A DNA stretch of 64,000 nucleotides from Streptomyces sp. NBC_00820 (GTDB lineage Bacteria > Actinomycetota > Actinomycetes > Streptomycetales > Streptomycetaceae), in contig NZ_CP108882.1 of the NCBI RefSeq assembly GCF_036347055.1, positions 6,064,001 to 6,128,000 of the forward strand, read 5' to 3'. A program made the translations under genes and the position numbers. Positions 19,149-27,654 of the stretch are shown here, in pieces (position 1 is the first letter of the stretch; the number at the start of each line of letters is the position of its first letter). The notes beneath the pieces were generated by a model. It ran no database searches. It saw only the letters and a program-made list of their open reading frames with translations, and was not told the origin of the DNA.

Positions 19149-21607
19149 GAGACCGGCCCCGCGATCACCGCGACGGTCCCGGGCAGCGAGGTTCCCGAGC
19201 CGTCCCGGCGCGGGTCCAGGTCCGGCAGTTCCACCGGGGTGCCGTTCTTCTGGGCCGCCCGGGCCGGGACGGGGCCCGCCCAGGCCAGCGCCAGGCAGTC
19301 CTCGCCCTTCAGGAACCGCTGGCAGCGCACGCCACCGGTGGCCCGGCCCTTGCGCGGGTACTGGTCGAGCGGGGTCAGCTTGGCCGTCGTCTGCACCGAG
19401 TCGTCCAGCGTGCCGCGCGAGCCCGCCACCGTGAAGACCACCGCGTCGGCGGCCGGGTCGACCGCGGTGAACGAGATGACCTTGGCGCCCTCGGTGAGCT
19501 TGACACCGGCCATGCCTCCCGCCGGACGGCCCTGCGGGCGGACCTGCGAGGCCTGGTAGCGCAGCAGCTGCGCGTCGTCCGTGATGAAGACGAGGTCCTC
19601 CTCGCCGGTGCGCAGTTCCACCGCGCCGACGATCCGGTCACCCTCCTTGAGGGTGATGACCTCCAACTCCTCCTTGTTGGACGGATAGTCGGGCACGACC
19701 CGCTTCACCACACCCTGCTCGGTGCCGAGCGCCAGACCCGGCGACGACTCGTCCAGCGTCATCAGGCAGACCACCGTCTCGTCGTCCTCCAGGGACACGA
19801 ACTCGGCCACCTGCGCGCCTCCGGACAGGTTCGGCGCGGCCGCCGTGTCCGGCAGCTGCGGCAGGTCGACGACGTTGATCCGCAGCAGCCGGCCCCCCGA
19901 GCTCACCGCACCGATCTCCCCGCGCGCGGTCGCCGGCACCGCCGAGACGATCACGTCGTGCTTGACGCGGCCGCCGCCGTCGGCGTCCTCCGAGACCGGC
20001 TCGTTGCCCTTGGTGCGGGCCAGCAGGCCGGTCGAGGACAGCAGCACGCGGCACGGGTCGTCGGCGACCTGGAGCGGCACCGCGCTCACCGGGGCGCCCG
20101 CGGACTCCAGCAGCACCGTACGCCGGTCGGTGCCGAACTTCTTCGCCACGGCGGCCAGTTCGGCCGAGACCAGCTTGCGCAGCTCCACGTCCGAATCCAG
20201 GATCTGGGTCAGCTCCTCGATCTCCGCGGTGAGCCGCTCCTTCTCCGCCTCCAGCTCGATGCGGTCGAACTTGGTGAGCCGGCGCAGCGGCGTGTCGAGG
20301 ATGTACTGCGTCTGGATCTCGCTCAGCGAGAAACGCTCCATCAGACGCTGCTTGGCCTGCGCGGAGTTCTCGCTGGACCGGATCAGCCGGATGACCTCGT
20401 CGATGTCGACCAGGGCGGTGAGCAGGCCCTCGACCAGGTGCAGCCGGTCCCGCTTCTTGCCGCGGCGGAACTCGCTGCGGCGCCGGACGACCTCGAAACG
20501 GTGGTCGAGGTAGACCTCCAGCAGCTCCTTGAGGCCCAGGGTGAGCGGCTGGCCGTCGACCAGGGCGACGTTGTTGATGCCGAAGGACTCCTCCATCGGC
20601 GTCAGCTTGTACAGCTGCTCCAGGACCGCCTCGGGCACGAAGCCGTTCTTGATCTCGATGACCAGACGCAGGCCGTGCTCGCGGTCGGTGAGGTCCTTGA
20701 CGTCGGCGATGCCCTGGATCTTCTTCGCGTTGACCAGGTCCTTGATCTTCGCGATGACCTTCTCGGGGCCGACCGTGAAGGGCAGTTCGGTCACGACCAG
20801 GCCCTTGCGGCGGGCGGTCACCGTCTCGATCTCGACGCTCGCGCGCATCTTGAAGGTGCCGCGGCCCGTCGCGTACGCGTCCCGGACGCCGTCCAGGCCG
20901 ACGATCCGGCCGCCGGTGGGCAGATCCGGTCCCGGGACGAGCCGCATCAGCGCGTCCAGGTCCGCGTTCGGGTGCCTGATCAGGTGGCGGGCGGCCGCGA
21001 TGACCTCGCGCAGGTTGTGCGGCGGCATGTTCGTCGCCATACCGACCGCGATGCCCGAGGAGCCGTTGACCAGCAGGTTCGGGAAGGCGGCGGGCAGGGC
21101 CACCGGCTCCCGCTCCTGGCCGTCGTAGTTGGGGACGAAGTCGACCGTGTCCTCGTCGATCGACTCGGTCATCAGGCTCGTCGCCTCGGTCATGCGGCAC
21201 TCGGTGTACCGCATGGCGGCCGGCGGGTCGTCGTTGCCCAGCGAGCCGAAGTTTCCGTGGCCGTCCACCAGCGGGACGCGCATCGAGAACGGCTGCGCCA
21301 TGCGCACGAGGGCGTCGTAGATCGACGCGTCGCCGTGCGGGTGCAGCTTGCCCATGACCTCGCCGACGACACGGGCGCACTTCACGTACGCCCGCTCCGG
21401 GCGCAGGCCCATCTCGTTCATCTGGAAGACGATGCGGCGATGCACCGGCTTGAGGCCGTCACGGGCGTCCGGCAGGGCGCGCGAGTAGATGACCGAGTAC
21501 GCGTACTCGAGGTAGGAGCCACGCATCTCGTCCACGACGTCGATGTCGAGGATCTTCTCCTCGTACGACTCGTCGGGCGGCGGGGTCTTCGTGCTGCGGC
21601 GGGCCAT
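19145..21607 (-). CDS. parC: DNA topoisomerase IV subunit A (ParC)
   Basis: 820 residues from ATG 21607, with GGAGGAG upstream. It cleaves and rejoins DNA with ParE. The winged-helix region holds [19 protein letters not shown] and catalytic Tyr134 in [12 protein letters not shown]; the C-terminal half is a six-bladed beta-pinwheel with degenerate GyrA-box-like repeats. Position 94, equivalent to E. coli GyrA Ser83, is Ala as in mycobacterial GyrA, predicting weaker quinolone binding. parE lies 16 kb away on the other strand, an unusual split for a complex normally encoded as one operon, though I recall the same arrangement in other Streptomyces. The gene ends inside a CTAG shared with the convergent GTPase gene. 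Confidence 0.93.
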   Translation of the reverse strand: MARRSTKTPPPDESYEEKILDIDVVDEMRGSYLEYAYSVIYSRALPDARDGLKPVHRRIVFQMNEMGLRPERAYVKCARVVGEVMGKLHPHGDASIYDALVRMAQPFSMRVPLVDGHGNFGSLGNDDPPAAMRYTECRMTEATSLMTESIDEDTVDFVPNYDGQEREPVALPAAFPNLLVNGSSGIAVGMATNMPPHNLREVIAAARHLIRHPNADLDALMRLVPGPDLPTGGRIVGLDGVRDAYATGRGTFKMRASVEIETVTARRKGLVVTELPFTVGPEKVIAKIKDLVNAKKIQGIADVKDLTDREHGLRLVIEIKNGFVPEAVLEQLYKLTPMEESFGINNVALVDGQPLTLGLKELLEVYLDHRFEVVRRRSEFRRGKKRDRLHLVEGLLTALVDIDEVIRLIRSSENSAQAKQRLMERFSLSEIQTQYILDTPLRRLTKFDRIELEAEKERLTAEIEELTQILDSDVELRKLVSAELAAVAKKFGTDRRTVLLESAGAPVSAVPLQVADDPCRVLLSSTGLLARTKGNEPVSEDADGGGRVKHDVIVSAVPATARGEIGAVSSGGRLLRINVVDLPQLPDTAAAPNLSGGAQVAEFVSLEDDETVVCLMTLDESSPGLALGTEQGVVKRVVPDYPSNKEELEVITLKEGDRIVGAVELRTGEEDLVFITDDAQLLRYQASQVRPQGRPAGGMAGVKLTEGAKVISFTAVDPAADAVVFTVAGSRGTLDDSVQTTAKLTPLDQYPRKGRATGGVRCQRFLKGEDCLALAWAGPVPARAAQKNGTPVELPDLDPRRDGSGTSLPGTVAVIAGPVS

Positions 21608-21920
21608 CGCTGCCGGCTCCTCCTGTTTTCTGCTCGCGTTCGACGGATCTGACGTGGACCATTGTGGACCGCGGCACTGACAACCCCTGCCGCGACCCGG
21701 TCCCTGCGGCCCGCCCCGGGGTGTGGAGGCAGCCCGGTCCGGTTCCGCGACGCCATGCCGGCGCCGCACCCGCGGGCACGCCTGACGCAGGCTACGCGAT
21801 CCGCTGTGGGCGTACGTGCCGCGGGAACTTCGCCGGGGCCCCGCACGCTTTGCATACAGTGGCAGGAACGGCAGGAAAACCGCGGTTTCGACGACCGCCT
21901 CCGCTCGCGAAGGGACGTAC
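21608..21920. promoter_or_regulatory. Divergent promoter region parC / M16 peptidase operon
   Basis: 313 bp with no credible gene. TTGCATACAGTGG near 21849 resembles a -10 region (TACAGT) for the peptidase operon; the short repeat TGGACC occurs twice near 21655-21668 ahead of parC. GAAGGGA at 21909 is the ribosome site of the peptidase gene. Confidence 0.45.
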
Positions 21921-23315
21921 ATGCCCATGGGTCACACGACCACAGCCGAGGCAGGCTCCGGAGGCCTGACAGCGACCGAGCACCGGCTGGCCAACGGTCT
22001 GCGCGTGGTGCTCTCCGAGGACCACCTGACCCCGGTGGCGGCGGTCTGCCTCTGGTACGACGTCGGTTCCCGGCACGAAGTCAAGGGCCGCACCGGCTTG
22101 GCTCACCTTTTCGAGCACCTGATGTTCCAGGGCTCGGGCCAGGTGAAGGGCAACGGCCACTTCGAGCTGGTGCAGGGCGCCGGCGGCTCGCTCAACGGCA
22201 CCACCAGCTTCGAGCGCACCAACTACTTCGAGACGATGCCCACTCACCAGCTGGAGCTCGCCCTCTGGCTGGAGGCCGACCGCATGGGCTCCCTGCTGGC
22301 CGCCCTGGACGACGAGTCCATGGAGAACCAGCGCGACGTCGTCAAGAACGAGCGCCGGCAGCGCTACGACAACGTGCCCTACGGCACCGCCTTCGAGAAG
22401 CTGACCGCCCTGTCCTACCCCGCGGGCCACCCCTACCACCACACGCCGATCGGCTCGATGGCGGACCTGGACGCGGCCACCCTGGAGGACGCGCGCCAGT
22501 TCTTCCGCACCTACTACGCGCCCAACAACGCCGTACTCTCCGTGGTCGGCGACATCGACCCCGAGCAGACGCTCGCCTGGATCGAGAAGTACTTCGGCTC
22601 CATCCCCGGCCACGACGGCAAGCCCGCTCCCCGTGACGGCTCCCTGCCGGACATCCACGGCGAGCAGCTGCGCGAGGTCCTCGTCGAGGAGGTCCCGGCG
22701 CGCGCCCTGATGGCCGCCTACCGGCTCCCGCACGACGGCACGCGCGCGTGCGACGCGGCCGACGTGGCCCTCACCGTCCTCGGCGGCGGCGAGTCCTCCC
22801 GGCTGTACAACCGCCTGGTGCGGCGCGACCGTACGGCCGTCGCGGCCGGCTTCGGCCTGCTGCGCCTGGCCGGCGCGCCCTCGCTCGGCTGGCTGGACGT
22901 GAAGACCTCCGGTGACGTCGAGGTACCCGTCATCGAGGCCGCCATCGACGAGGAGCTGGCCCGCTTCGCCGAGGAGGGCCCCACGCCCGAGGAGATGGAG
23001 CGCGCCCAGGCCCAGTTGGAGCGCGAGTGGCTGGACCGGCTCGGCACCGTCGCCGGCCGCGCCGACGAACTGTGCCGGTACGCCGTCCTGTTCGGCGACC
23101 CGCAGCTCGCCCTCACCGCCGTGCAGCGTGTCCTGGAGGTGACCCCCGAGGAGGTGCGGGAGGTCGCCAAGGCCCGCCTGCGCCCCGACAACCGCGCGGT
23201 CCTCGTCTACGAGCCGAAGTCCCCGGGAGCGGTCGAGGACGCCGACGTGCCCGAGGACCCGGAGGCGGAGGCCACCGTGGAAGCCGCCGACGACAACGAG
23301 GAGACGGGCAAGTGA
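21921..23315 (+). CDS. M16-family zinc metallopeptidase (active subunit)
   Basis: 464 residues from ATG 21921; the longer in-frame upstream reading has no ribosome site. The inverted zinc motif HLFEH (His62, Glu65 as base, His66) and Glu144 in NERRQRYDN form the pitrilysin/processing-peptidase active site. A GGGESSRLYNRL glycine loop and the C-terminal M16_C domain follow. The acidic tail (about 25 residues) is disordered. Such pairs resemble mitochondrial processing peptidase and form a clamshell with the next protein. Probably cytoplasmic or cell-surface peptide degradation; no signal peptide is seen. Coupled to its partner by GTGA overlap. Confidence 0.9.
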   Translation: MPMGHTTTAEAGSGGLTATEHRLANGLRVVLSEDHLTPVAAVCLWYDVGSRHEVKGRTGLAHLFEHLMFQGSGQVKGNGHFELVQGAGGSLNGTTSFERTNYFETMPTHQLELALWLEADRMGSLLAALDDESMENQRDVVKNERRQRYDNVPYGTAFEKLTALSYPAGHPYHHTPIGSMADLDAATLEDARQFFRTYYAPNNAVLSVVGDIDPEQTLAWIEKYFGSIPGHDGKPAPRDGSLPDIHGEQLREVLVEEVPARALMAAYRLPHDGTRACDAADVALTVLGGGESSRLYNRLVRRDRTAVAAGFGLLRLAGAPSLGWLDVKTSGDVEVPVIEAAIDEELARFAEEGPTPEEMERAQAQLEREWLDRLGTVAGRADELCRYAVLFGDPQLALTAVQRVLEVTPEEVREVAKARLRPDNRAVLVYEPKSPGAVEDADVPEDPEAEATVEAADDNEETGK

Positions 23316-24715
23316 CCGAGCAGCTCGCCACGATGGAGTTCCACCCCCAGCCGCAGCCCGGCGACGCCAAGCCGTGGGCCTTCCCCGCTCCCGAGCGAGG
23401 CACGCTGGACAACGGCCTGACCGTCCTGCGCTGCCACCGTCCCGGCCAGCAGGTCGTCGCCGTCGAGGTACTGCTGGACGCGCCCCTGGACGCCGAGCCG
23501 GCCGGCCTGGACGGCGTCGGCACGATCATGGCGCGGGCCTTCTCCGAGGGCACCGACAAGCACTCCGCCGAGGAGTTCGCCGCCGAGCTGGAGCGGGCCG
23601 GCGCCACGCTCGACGCGCACGCCGACCACCCCGGCGTCCGGCTCAGCCTGGAGGTTCCCGCCTCCCGCCTGGCCAAGGGCCTCGGCCTGCTCGCCGACGC
23701 CCTGCGCGCGCCCGCCTTCGCCGAGAGCGAGGTCGAGCGGCTGGTCCGCAACCGCCTGGACGAGATCCCGCACGAGCTGGCCAACCCCTCCCGCCGGGCC
23801 GCCAAGGAACTCTCCAAGGAGCTGTTCCCGGCGACCTCGCGCATGTCCCGCCCGCGCCAGGGCACCGAGGACACCGTCGAGAAGATCGACGCGGAGGCCG
23901 TACGCGCCTTCTACGACCGTCATGTCCGCCCCTCGACGGCCACCGCGGTCGTGGTCGGCGACCTGGCCGGCAGCGATCTGGACGCCCTGCTCGCCGACAC
24001 CCTGGGCGCCTGGACCGGCACCCCGGGCACGCCCCGGCCGGTGCCGCCGGTGTCCGCCGACGACACCGGCCGCGTCGTCATCGTCGACCGCCCCGGCGCC
24101 GTTCAGACGCAGCTGCTCATCGGCCGCGTCGGCGCCGACCGGCACGACCGGGTGTGGCCCGCGCAGGTGCTCGGCACCTACTGCCTGGGCGGCACCCTCA
24201 CCTCCCGCCTGGACCGCGTCCTGCGCGAGGAGAAGGGCTACACCTACGGCGTGCGCTCCTTCGGGCAGGTCCTGCGCTCCGCGCCCCCCGCGCCCGGCGG
24301 TGCCACGGGCATCGCGATGCTCGCCATCAGCGGCTCGGTCGACACGCCCAACACCGGTCCCGCGCTCGAGGATCTGTGGAAGGTGCTGCGCACGCTCGCC
24401 GCGGAGGGCCTGACCGACGCCGAGCGGGACGTCGCCGTGCAGAACCTCGTCGGGGTCGCGCCGCTGAAGTACGAGACCGCGGCGGCCGTCGCGAGCACGC
24501 TCGCGGACCAGGTCGAGCAGCACCTGCCCGACGACTTCCAGGCCGAGCTGTACCGGCGGCTCGCCACCACCGGCACGGTCGAGGCGACCGCGGCGGTCGT
24601 CAACGCCTTCCCGGAGGACCGTCTGGTGACCGTTCTCGTGGGTGACGCGGCCGAGATCAAGGCGCCGGTCGAGGCGCTCGGTATCGGCGAAGTCACCGTC
24701 GTGGCCGCCGAGTAG
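23312..24715 (+). CDS. M16-family peptidase, catalytically inactive partner subunit
   Basis: 467 residues, GTG start overlapping the previous stop. The fold is the same as its neighbour (LDNGLTVLRCHRPGQQVVAV, then EEKGYTYGVRSFGQ near the C-terminus), but the HxxEH motif is gone: the matching stretch reads GVGTIMARAFSEGTDKHS. It keeps the LGGTLTSRLDRVLREEKGYTYG loop typical of the substrate-binding subunit of two-subunit M16 enzymes. It should form a heterodimer with the active subunit encoded upstream. Confidence 0.88.
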   Translation: MTEQLATMEFHPQPQPGDAKPWAFPAPERGTLDNGLTVLRCHRPGQQVVAVEVLLDAPLDAEPAGLDGVGTIMARAFSEGTDKHSAEEFAAELERAGATLDAHADHPGVRLSLEVPASRLAKGLGLLADALRAPAFAESEVERLVRNRLDEIPHELANPSRRAAKELSKELFPATSRMSRPRQGTEDTVEKIDAEAVRAFYDRHVRPSTATAVVVGDLAGSDLDALLADTLGAWTGTPGTPRPVPPVSADDTGRVVIVDRPGAVQTQLLIGRVGADRHDRVWPAQVLGTYCLGGTLTSRLDRVLREEKGYTYGVRSFGQVLRSAPPAPGGATGIAMLAISGSVDTPNTGPALEDLWKVLRTLAAEGLTDAERDVAVQNLVGVAPLKYETAAAVASTLADQVEQHLPDDFQAELYRRLATTGTVEATAAVVNAFPEDRLVTVLVGDAAEIKAPVEALGIGEVTVVAAE

Positions 24716-24850
24716 AGGCCGGACAGCGACCGAAAGCGGGCCGGACAGCGACCGAGGACGGTCCGCGGAGCGACCGGAAAGCAGGTCGCAGAGCGACCCG
24801 AAACCGGCCGTAGGGCGGCCGTGGAGCACCCGAAGAACGGCCGTGCGCGT

Positions 24851-24888
24851 GTGGGGCCCTGATGACCGACGGGTCATCAGGGCCCCAC
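24851..24888. terminator. 17-bp perfect terminator after the M16 operon
   Basis: GTGGGGCCCTGATGACC, loop GACG, then its exact reverse complement. The right arm runs into the first unit of a 15-bp tandem repeat. Confidence 0.82.
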
Positions 24889-24970
24889 GCCGTTCCCGGA
24901 CACGCCGTTCCCGGACACGCCGTTCCCGGACACGCCGTTCCCGGACACGCCGTTCCCGGACACGCCGGAC
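24887..24970. repeat. 15-bp tandem repeat, five perfect copies plus a partial
   Basis: ACGCCGTTCCCGGAC is repeated five times without a mismatch from 24887 to 24961, with a nine-base remnant after it. The length is a multiple of three, giving an apparent GHAVP peptide repeat in one frame, but nothing else supports a gene there. Confidence 0.9.
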
Positions 24971-25114
24971 TCTTGCTTCCCAGATGTCCGGATTGGTACG
25001 GAGGTTGCCTGTCTGCCCTGTGGGATGCGCTACAAAAGCCCGGATCCGTTTGAGGATCCCGAGCCGCCCCCTTTAGCGTCGTCCGGGCTGTTCGTCAGGC
25101 AGTGCGCCGCGCCC

Positions 25115-25290
25115 GCGGCACCGGACAGCCATCGCCGAGTCCCCGCATGGCGCGAGCCAGGGGAGCCGGGGACCCAACCACAGTCCCTGGGGTGAATCGG
25201 ACGCCCGCGCGACCGCGAGGGTGCCCGTAGGAGACCTTCCTGCTCCGAACCCGTCAGCTAACCCGGTAGGCGAGAAGGAAGGAAAGGACC
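25115..25290 (+). ncRNA. ydaO-type cyclic di-AMP riboswitch
   Basis: The leader of the M23 peptidase gene carries conserved blocks of the ydaO/yuaA class in order: ATCGCCGAGTCC, GGGGAGCCGGGGACCCAA, GGGGTGAATC, GTAGGAGACCTTCC, CGAACCCGTCAGCTAACCCG and GTAGGCGAGAAGGAAGGAAA. In Streptomyces this class precedes cell-wall hydrolase genes and turns expression down when c-di-AMP is high. Ends are approximate. Confidence 0.93.
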
Positions 25291-25299
25291 AGCCACTTC

Positions 25300-26031
25300 A
25301 TGGCGTTCATGTGCGCCGCCGGGAAGCACCGCAAGCCCGGCCGGGTCAAGCGCACCACCGCTCAGGCGGCCGGCATCGCGGCCCTCACCACCACCGGTGT
25401 CGTCGGCACCCTCGCAGCCTCCCCGGCCCTCGCCGCGGAGAACTCCGTCGAGCGGACTGGTCTCACCCCCGTCATCACCGTCAACGACTCCCTCGCCGAG
25501 GAGATCGACGCGCAGGCGGACGCCCAGAAGGCGGCCGCGGAGAAGAAGGCGGCCGCGGAGAAGGCGAAGAAGGAACGCGAGGCCGAGGTCCGCGCCGCCC
25601 GCGCTGCCGAGCGCGAGCGTCTGAACGCCTTCGTCGTCCCGATCGCCGGCTCGTACGTCTCCACGGGCTACAAGACCGGCGGCTCCCTGTGGTCCTCCGG
25701 TTCCCACACCGGCATCGACTTCCATGCCGCGAGCGGTACGTCCGTCCACGCGGTCGGCGCCGGCACGGTGGTCTCCACCGGCTGGGGCGGCGCCTACGGC
25801 AACCAGATCGTGATCCGGATGGCCGACGGCATGTACACCCAGTACGGCCACCTGTCGTCCATCGGCGTGACGCCGGGCCAGCGGGTCACCCCGGGCGAGC
25901 GGATCGGTCTGTCCGGCGCGACCGGCAACGTCACCGGCCCGCACCTGCACTTCGAGGCCCGTACGACCCCGGAGTACGGCTCGGACGTCGACCCCGTCGC
26001 CTACCTCCGCAAGCACGGCCTGAACGTCTGA
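25300..26031 (+). CDS. M23 (LytM) peptidase, secreted peptidoglycan hydrolase
   Basis: 243 residues from ATG 25300, preceded by GGAAAGGA. A signal peptide with an Arg/Lys-rich n-region ends at SPALA-AEN (about residue 46). Residues 65-110 form an Ala/Glu/Lys coiled coil. The LytM domain has zinc ligands His136 and Asp140 in SHTGIDFH and the HLHFE motif (His215/His217), plus QYGHLS with catalytic His184. It should cut peptide cross-links in peptidoglycan. It is controlled by the c-di-AMP riboswitch directly upstream, tying wall remodelling to the second messenger. No other wall-binding domain is visible. Confidence 0.93.
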   Translation: MAFMCAAGKHRKPGRVKRTTAQAAGIAALTTTGVVGTLAASPALAAENSVERTGLTPVITVNDSLAEEIDAQADAQKAAAEKKAAAEKAKKEREAEVRAARAAERERLNAFVVPIAGSYVSTGYKTGGSLWSSGSHTGIDFHAASGTSVHAVGAGTVVSTGWGGAYGNQIVIRMADGMYTQYGHLSSIGVTPGQRVTPGERIGLSGATGNVTGPHLHFEARTTPEYGSDVDPVAYLRKHGLNV

Positions 26032-26268
26032 CGACTGCGCACGGCATCCCGTACCCGCGCATCCGTACCGCGCATCCCCCTCGCGTATCCCGAAGCCCCG
26101 GCCCACATGGCCGGGGCTTTCGCCGTTTTCCGTACGGCTCCCGTGACCGGTGTCCAAAAAATATCCCTGGATTCCGGTCCGCCGTCGGAAATTCCGGCTC
26201 ATTGTCATAGAGTCACGGAACACGCGTCCATCGTCGACGTTTCCCGGGGATTGAGACGGAGGTCGGGC

Positions 26269-26964
26269 ATGCGAATTCCCGCACATTCGGTGTGCACGGC
26301 GATCCGGGACGACATCGTGGCCGGTGTCCACGCGCGCGGCAGCCGGCTGACCGAGGAGGTCCTGGCTCGCCGGTACGGCGTCTCGCGCGTCCCCGTCCGC
26401 GAGGCCCTGCGCACGCTGGAGGCGGAGGGCTTCGTGGTGACCCGGCGGCACGCGGGCGCCTGCGTGGCCGAGCCGACCGAGCAGGAGGCCGCAGACCTGC
26501 TGGAGATGCGCCTGCTGCTGGAGCCGCTCGGCGCAGCCCGGGCCGCCCAGCGGCGTACCGAGGCACACCTGAAGGTGCTGCGCGGCCTGGTCAGGCTGGG
26601 TCAGGAGCGGGCGCGGCGGGGCGGCAGCGAGGATCTGCGCGCGCTCGGCGGCTGGTTCCATGTGACGCTCGCCCAGGCCTGCGGCAGCCACTCGCTGACC
26701 TCGGTGCTCACCCAGCTGCGGCACAAGATCGCCTGGATGTACGTGGTGGAGGCGCCGCTCAGCCCCGTGGAGTCCTGGGCGGAGCACGGCGCCATCGTGG
26801 ACGCGGTGGCGCGCGGCGACAGCGAGCGCGCGCGGGCGCTCACGGCGCTGCATACCGAGCGCGCGACACTCGCGCACCGGCTCCGGGCCACCGCGGGCGG
26901 CGACCGCGCGGAGCGTGTGAGGAACGCGCAACATCCCGTAAACATGCCGAGCCTGCGGAATTAA
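26269..26964 (+). CDS. GntR-family regulator, FadR/FCD subfamily
   Basis: 231 residues from ATG 26269, with CGGAGG six bases upstream; the frame extends further 5' but through A/T-rich non-coding-like sequence. The N-terminal winged helix (TEEVLARRYGVSRVPVREAL, then LEAEGFVVTRRHAGACV) is canonical GntR. The all-helical FCD domain (LRLLLEPLGAARAAQRR-like start, SWAEHGAIVDAVARGDSERA near the end) binds a small acid ligand in this subfamily, usually through a metal held by Asp/His residues. The ligand and targets are unknown. It converges on ptsH, and I recall the same neighbour in S. coelicolor. Confidence 0.88.
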   Translation: MRIPAHSVCTAIRDDIVAGVHARGSRLTEEVLARRYGVSRVPVREALRTLEAEGFVVTRRHAGACVAEPTEQEAADLLEMRLLLEPLGAARAAQRRTEAHLKVLRGLVRLGQERARRGGSEDLRALGGWFHVTLAQACGSHSLTSVLTQLRHKIAWMYVVEAPLSPVESWAEHGAIVDAVARGDSERARALTALHTERATLAHRLRATAGGDRAERVRNAQHPVNMPSLRN

Positions 26965-27064
26965 CACCGGGGCCGTATACAAAGTGGAGACGCCCGGAGG
27001 AGATTATTTCCGCTGCCCTTTTCCTGTACTCCGCGAATTCCATCGGGGAGAGTGGGGGGAACGC

Positions 27065-27101
27065 GGAAGCCGCGCCACCCTCTCCGGATGACGCGGCTTC
27101 C
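27065..27101. terminator. Hairpin between convergent gntR and ptsH genes
   Basis: Arms GGAAGCCGCG and CGCGGCTTCC, perfect 10 bp, 17-nt loop. It may end transcription from either side. Confidence 0.55.
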
Positions 27102-27108
27102 TGAAGCG

Positions 27109-27192
27109 GCCCGGAATCAGATCCGCCCGGAATCAGACCCGCTCGGAATCAGACCCCGCCCGCAATCGGACCGTCTCGGAATCAGACCGTCT
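27109..27192. repeat. Degenerate repeats of CGGAATCAGACC at the 3' end of ptsH
   Basis: Five imperfect copies (CGGAATCAGATCCGCC, CGGAATCAGACCCGCT, CGGAATCAGACCCCGC, CGCAATCGGACCGTCT, CGGAATCAGACCGTCT), about 16 bp apart; the last overlaps the ptsH stop region. Confidence 0.75.
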
Positions 27193-27466
27193 CGGGCAGT
27201 TCTTCGAGGCCCTCGGCGACCAGCTTGGCCAGCCGGTCCAGGGCGACGTCCGCGCCCTCGGCGTCGGAGGTGAGGACGATCTCCTCGCCACCCTGGGCAC
27301 CCAGGCCCAGGACGGCCAGCATGGAGGCCGCGTTGACCGGCGTACCGCCGCCGGTCTTGGCGATCGTGACCGGAACGCCTGCGGCCGTGGTGGCTCGGAC
27401 GAAGATGGAAGCGGGGCGGGCGTGAAGGCCCTCGGCCCAGCCGACGTTGACGCGGCGCTCAGCCAT
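27182..27466 (-). CDS. ptsH: HPr phosphocarrier protein of the PTS
   Basis: 94 residues, ATG start. Phospho-acceptor His15 lies in GLHARPAS, the HPr signature; NAASMLAVLGLGAQGG carries Ser48, matching the regulatory serine site of Gram-positive HPr. It passes phosphate from enzyme I to sugar-specific EII proteins and in Streptomyces supports fructose and N-acetylglucosamine uptake. No other pts gene is in the window, consistent with the scattered pts genes of Streptomyces. The last codons overlap a degenerate repeat cluster. Confidence 0.95.
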   Translation of the reverse strand: MAERRVNVGWAEGLHARPASIFVRATTAAGVPVTIAKTGGGTPVNAASMLAVLGLGAQGGEEIVLTSDAEGADVALDRLAKLVAEGLEELPETV

Positions 27467-27654
27467 GTGATGCTGCCCTTCAGTCTCTCAGGGTTGTCTA
27501 GACCAGATTTCCATATCGTGCAGCGCGCCGGCGGCGGTCACTCGTCCCGCCCCGGCGTGTCGTCGGACCGCGGCCTCGGCCCGACTGTGTCCCCCCATGG
27601 TCCCTCACGAACCGCTCCACGCCGTTGTCGTACGCGAGCCGTAATCTGGGGCCC

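Noticed and set aside
24887..24970. CRISPR-like array
   Set aside because: Repeats are contiguous 15-mers without spacers and no cas genes are near.
24862..25053. 63-codon ORF with GHAVP repeats
   Set aside because: The repeat is a DNA tandem repeat of length divisible by three; no ribosome site and it starts inside a terminator.
26107..26268. N-terminal extension of the GntR regulator
   Set aside because: No ribosome site and A/T-rich non-coding-like sequence; ATG 26269 has CGGAGG and begins just before the DNA-binding domain.
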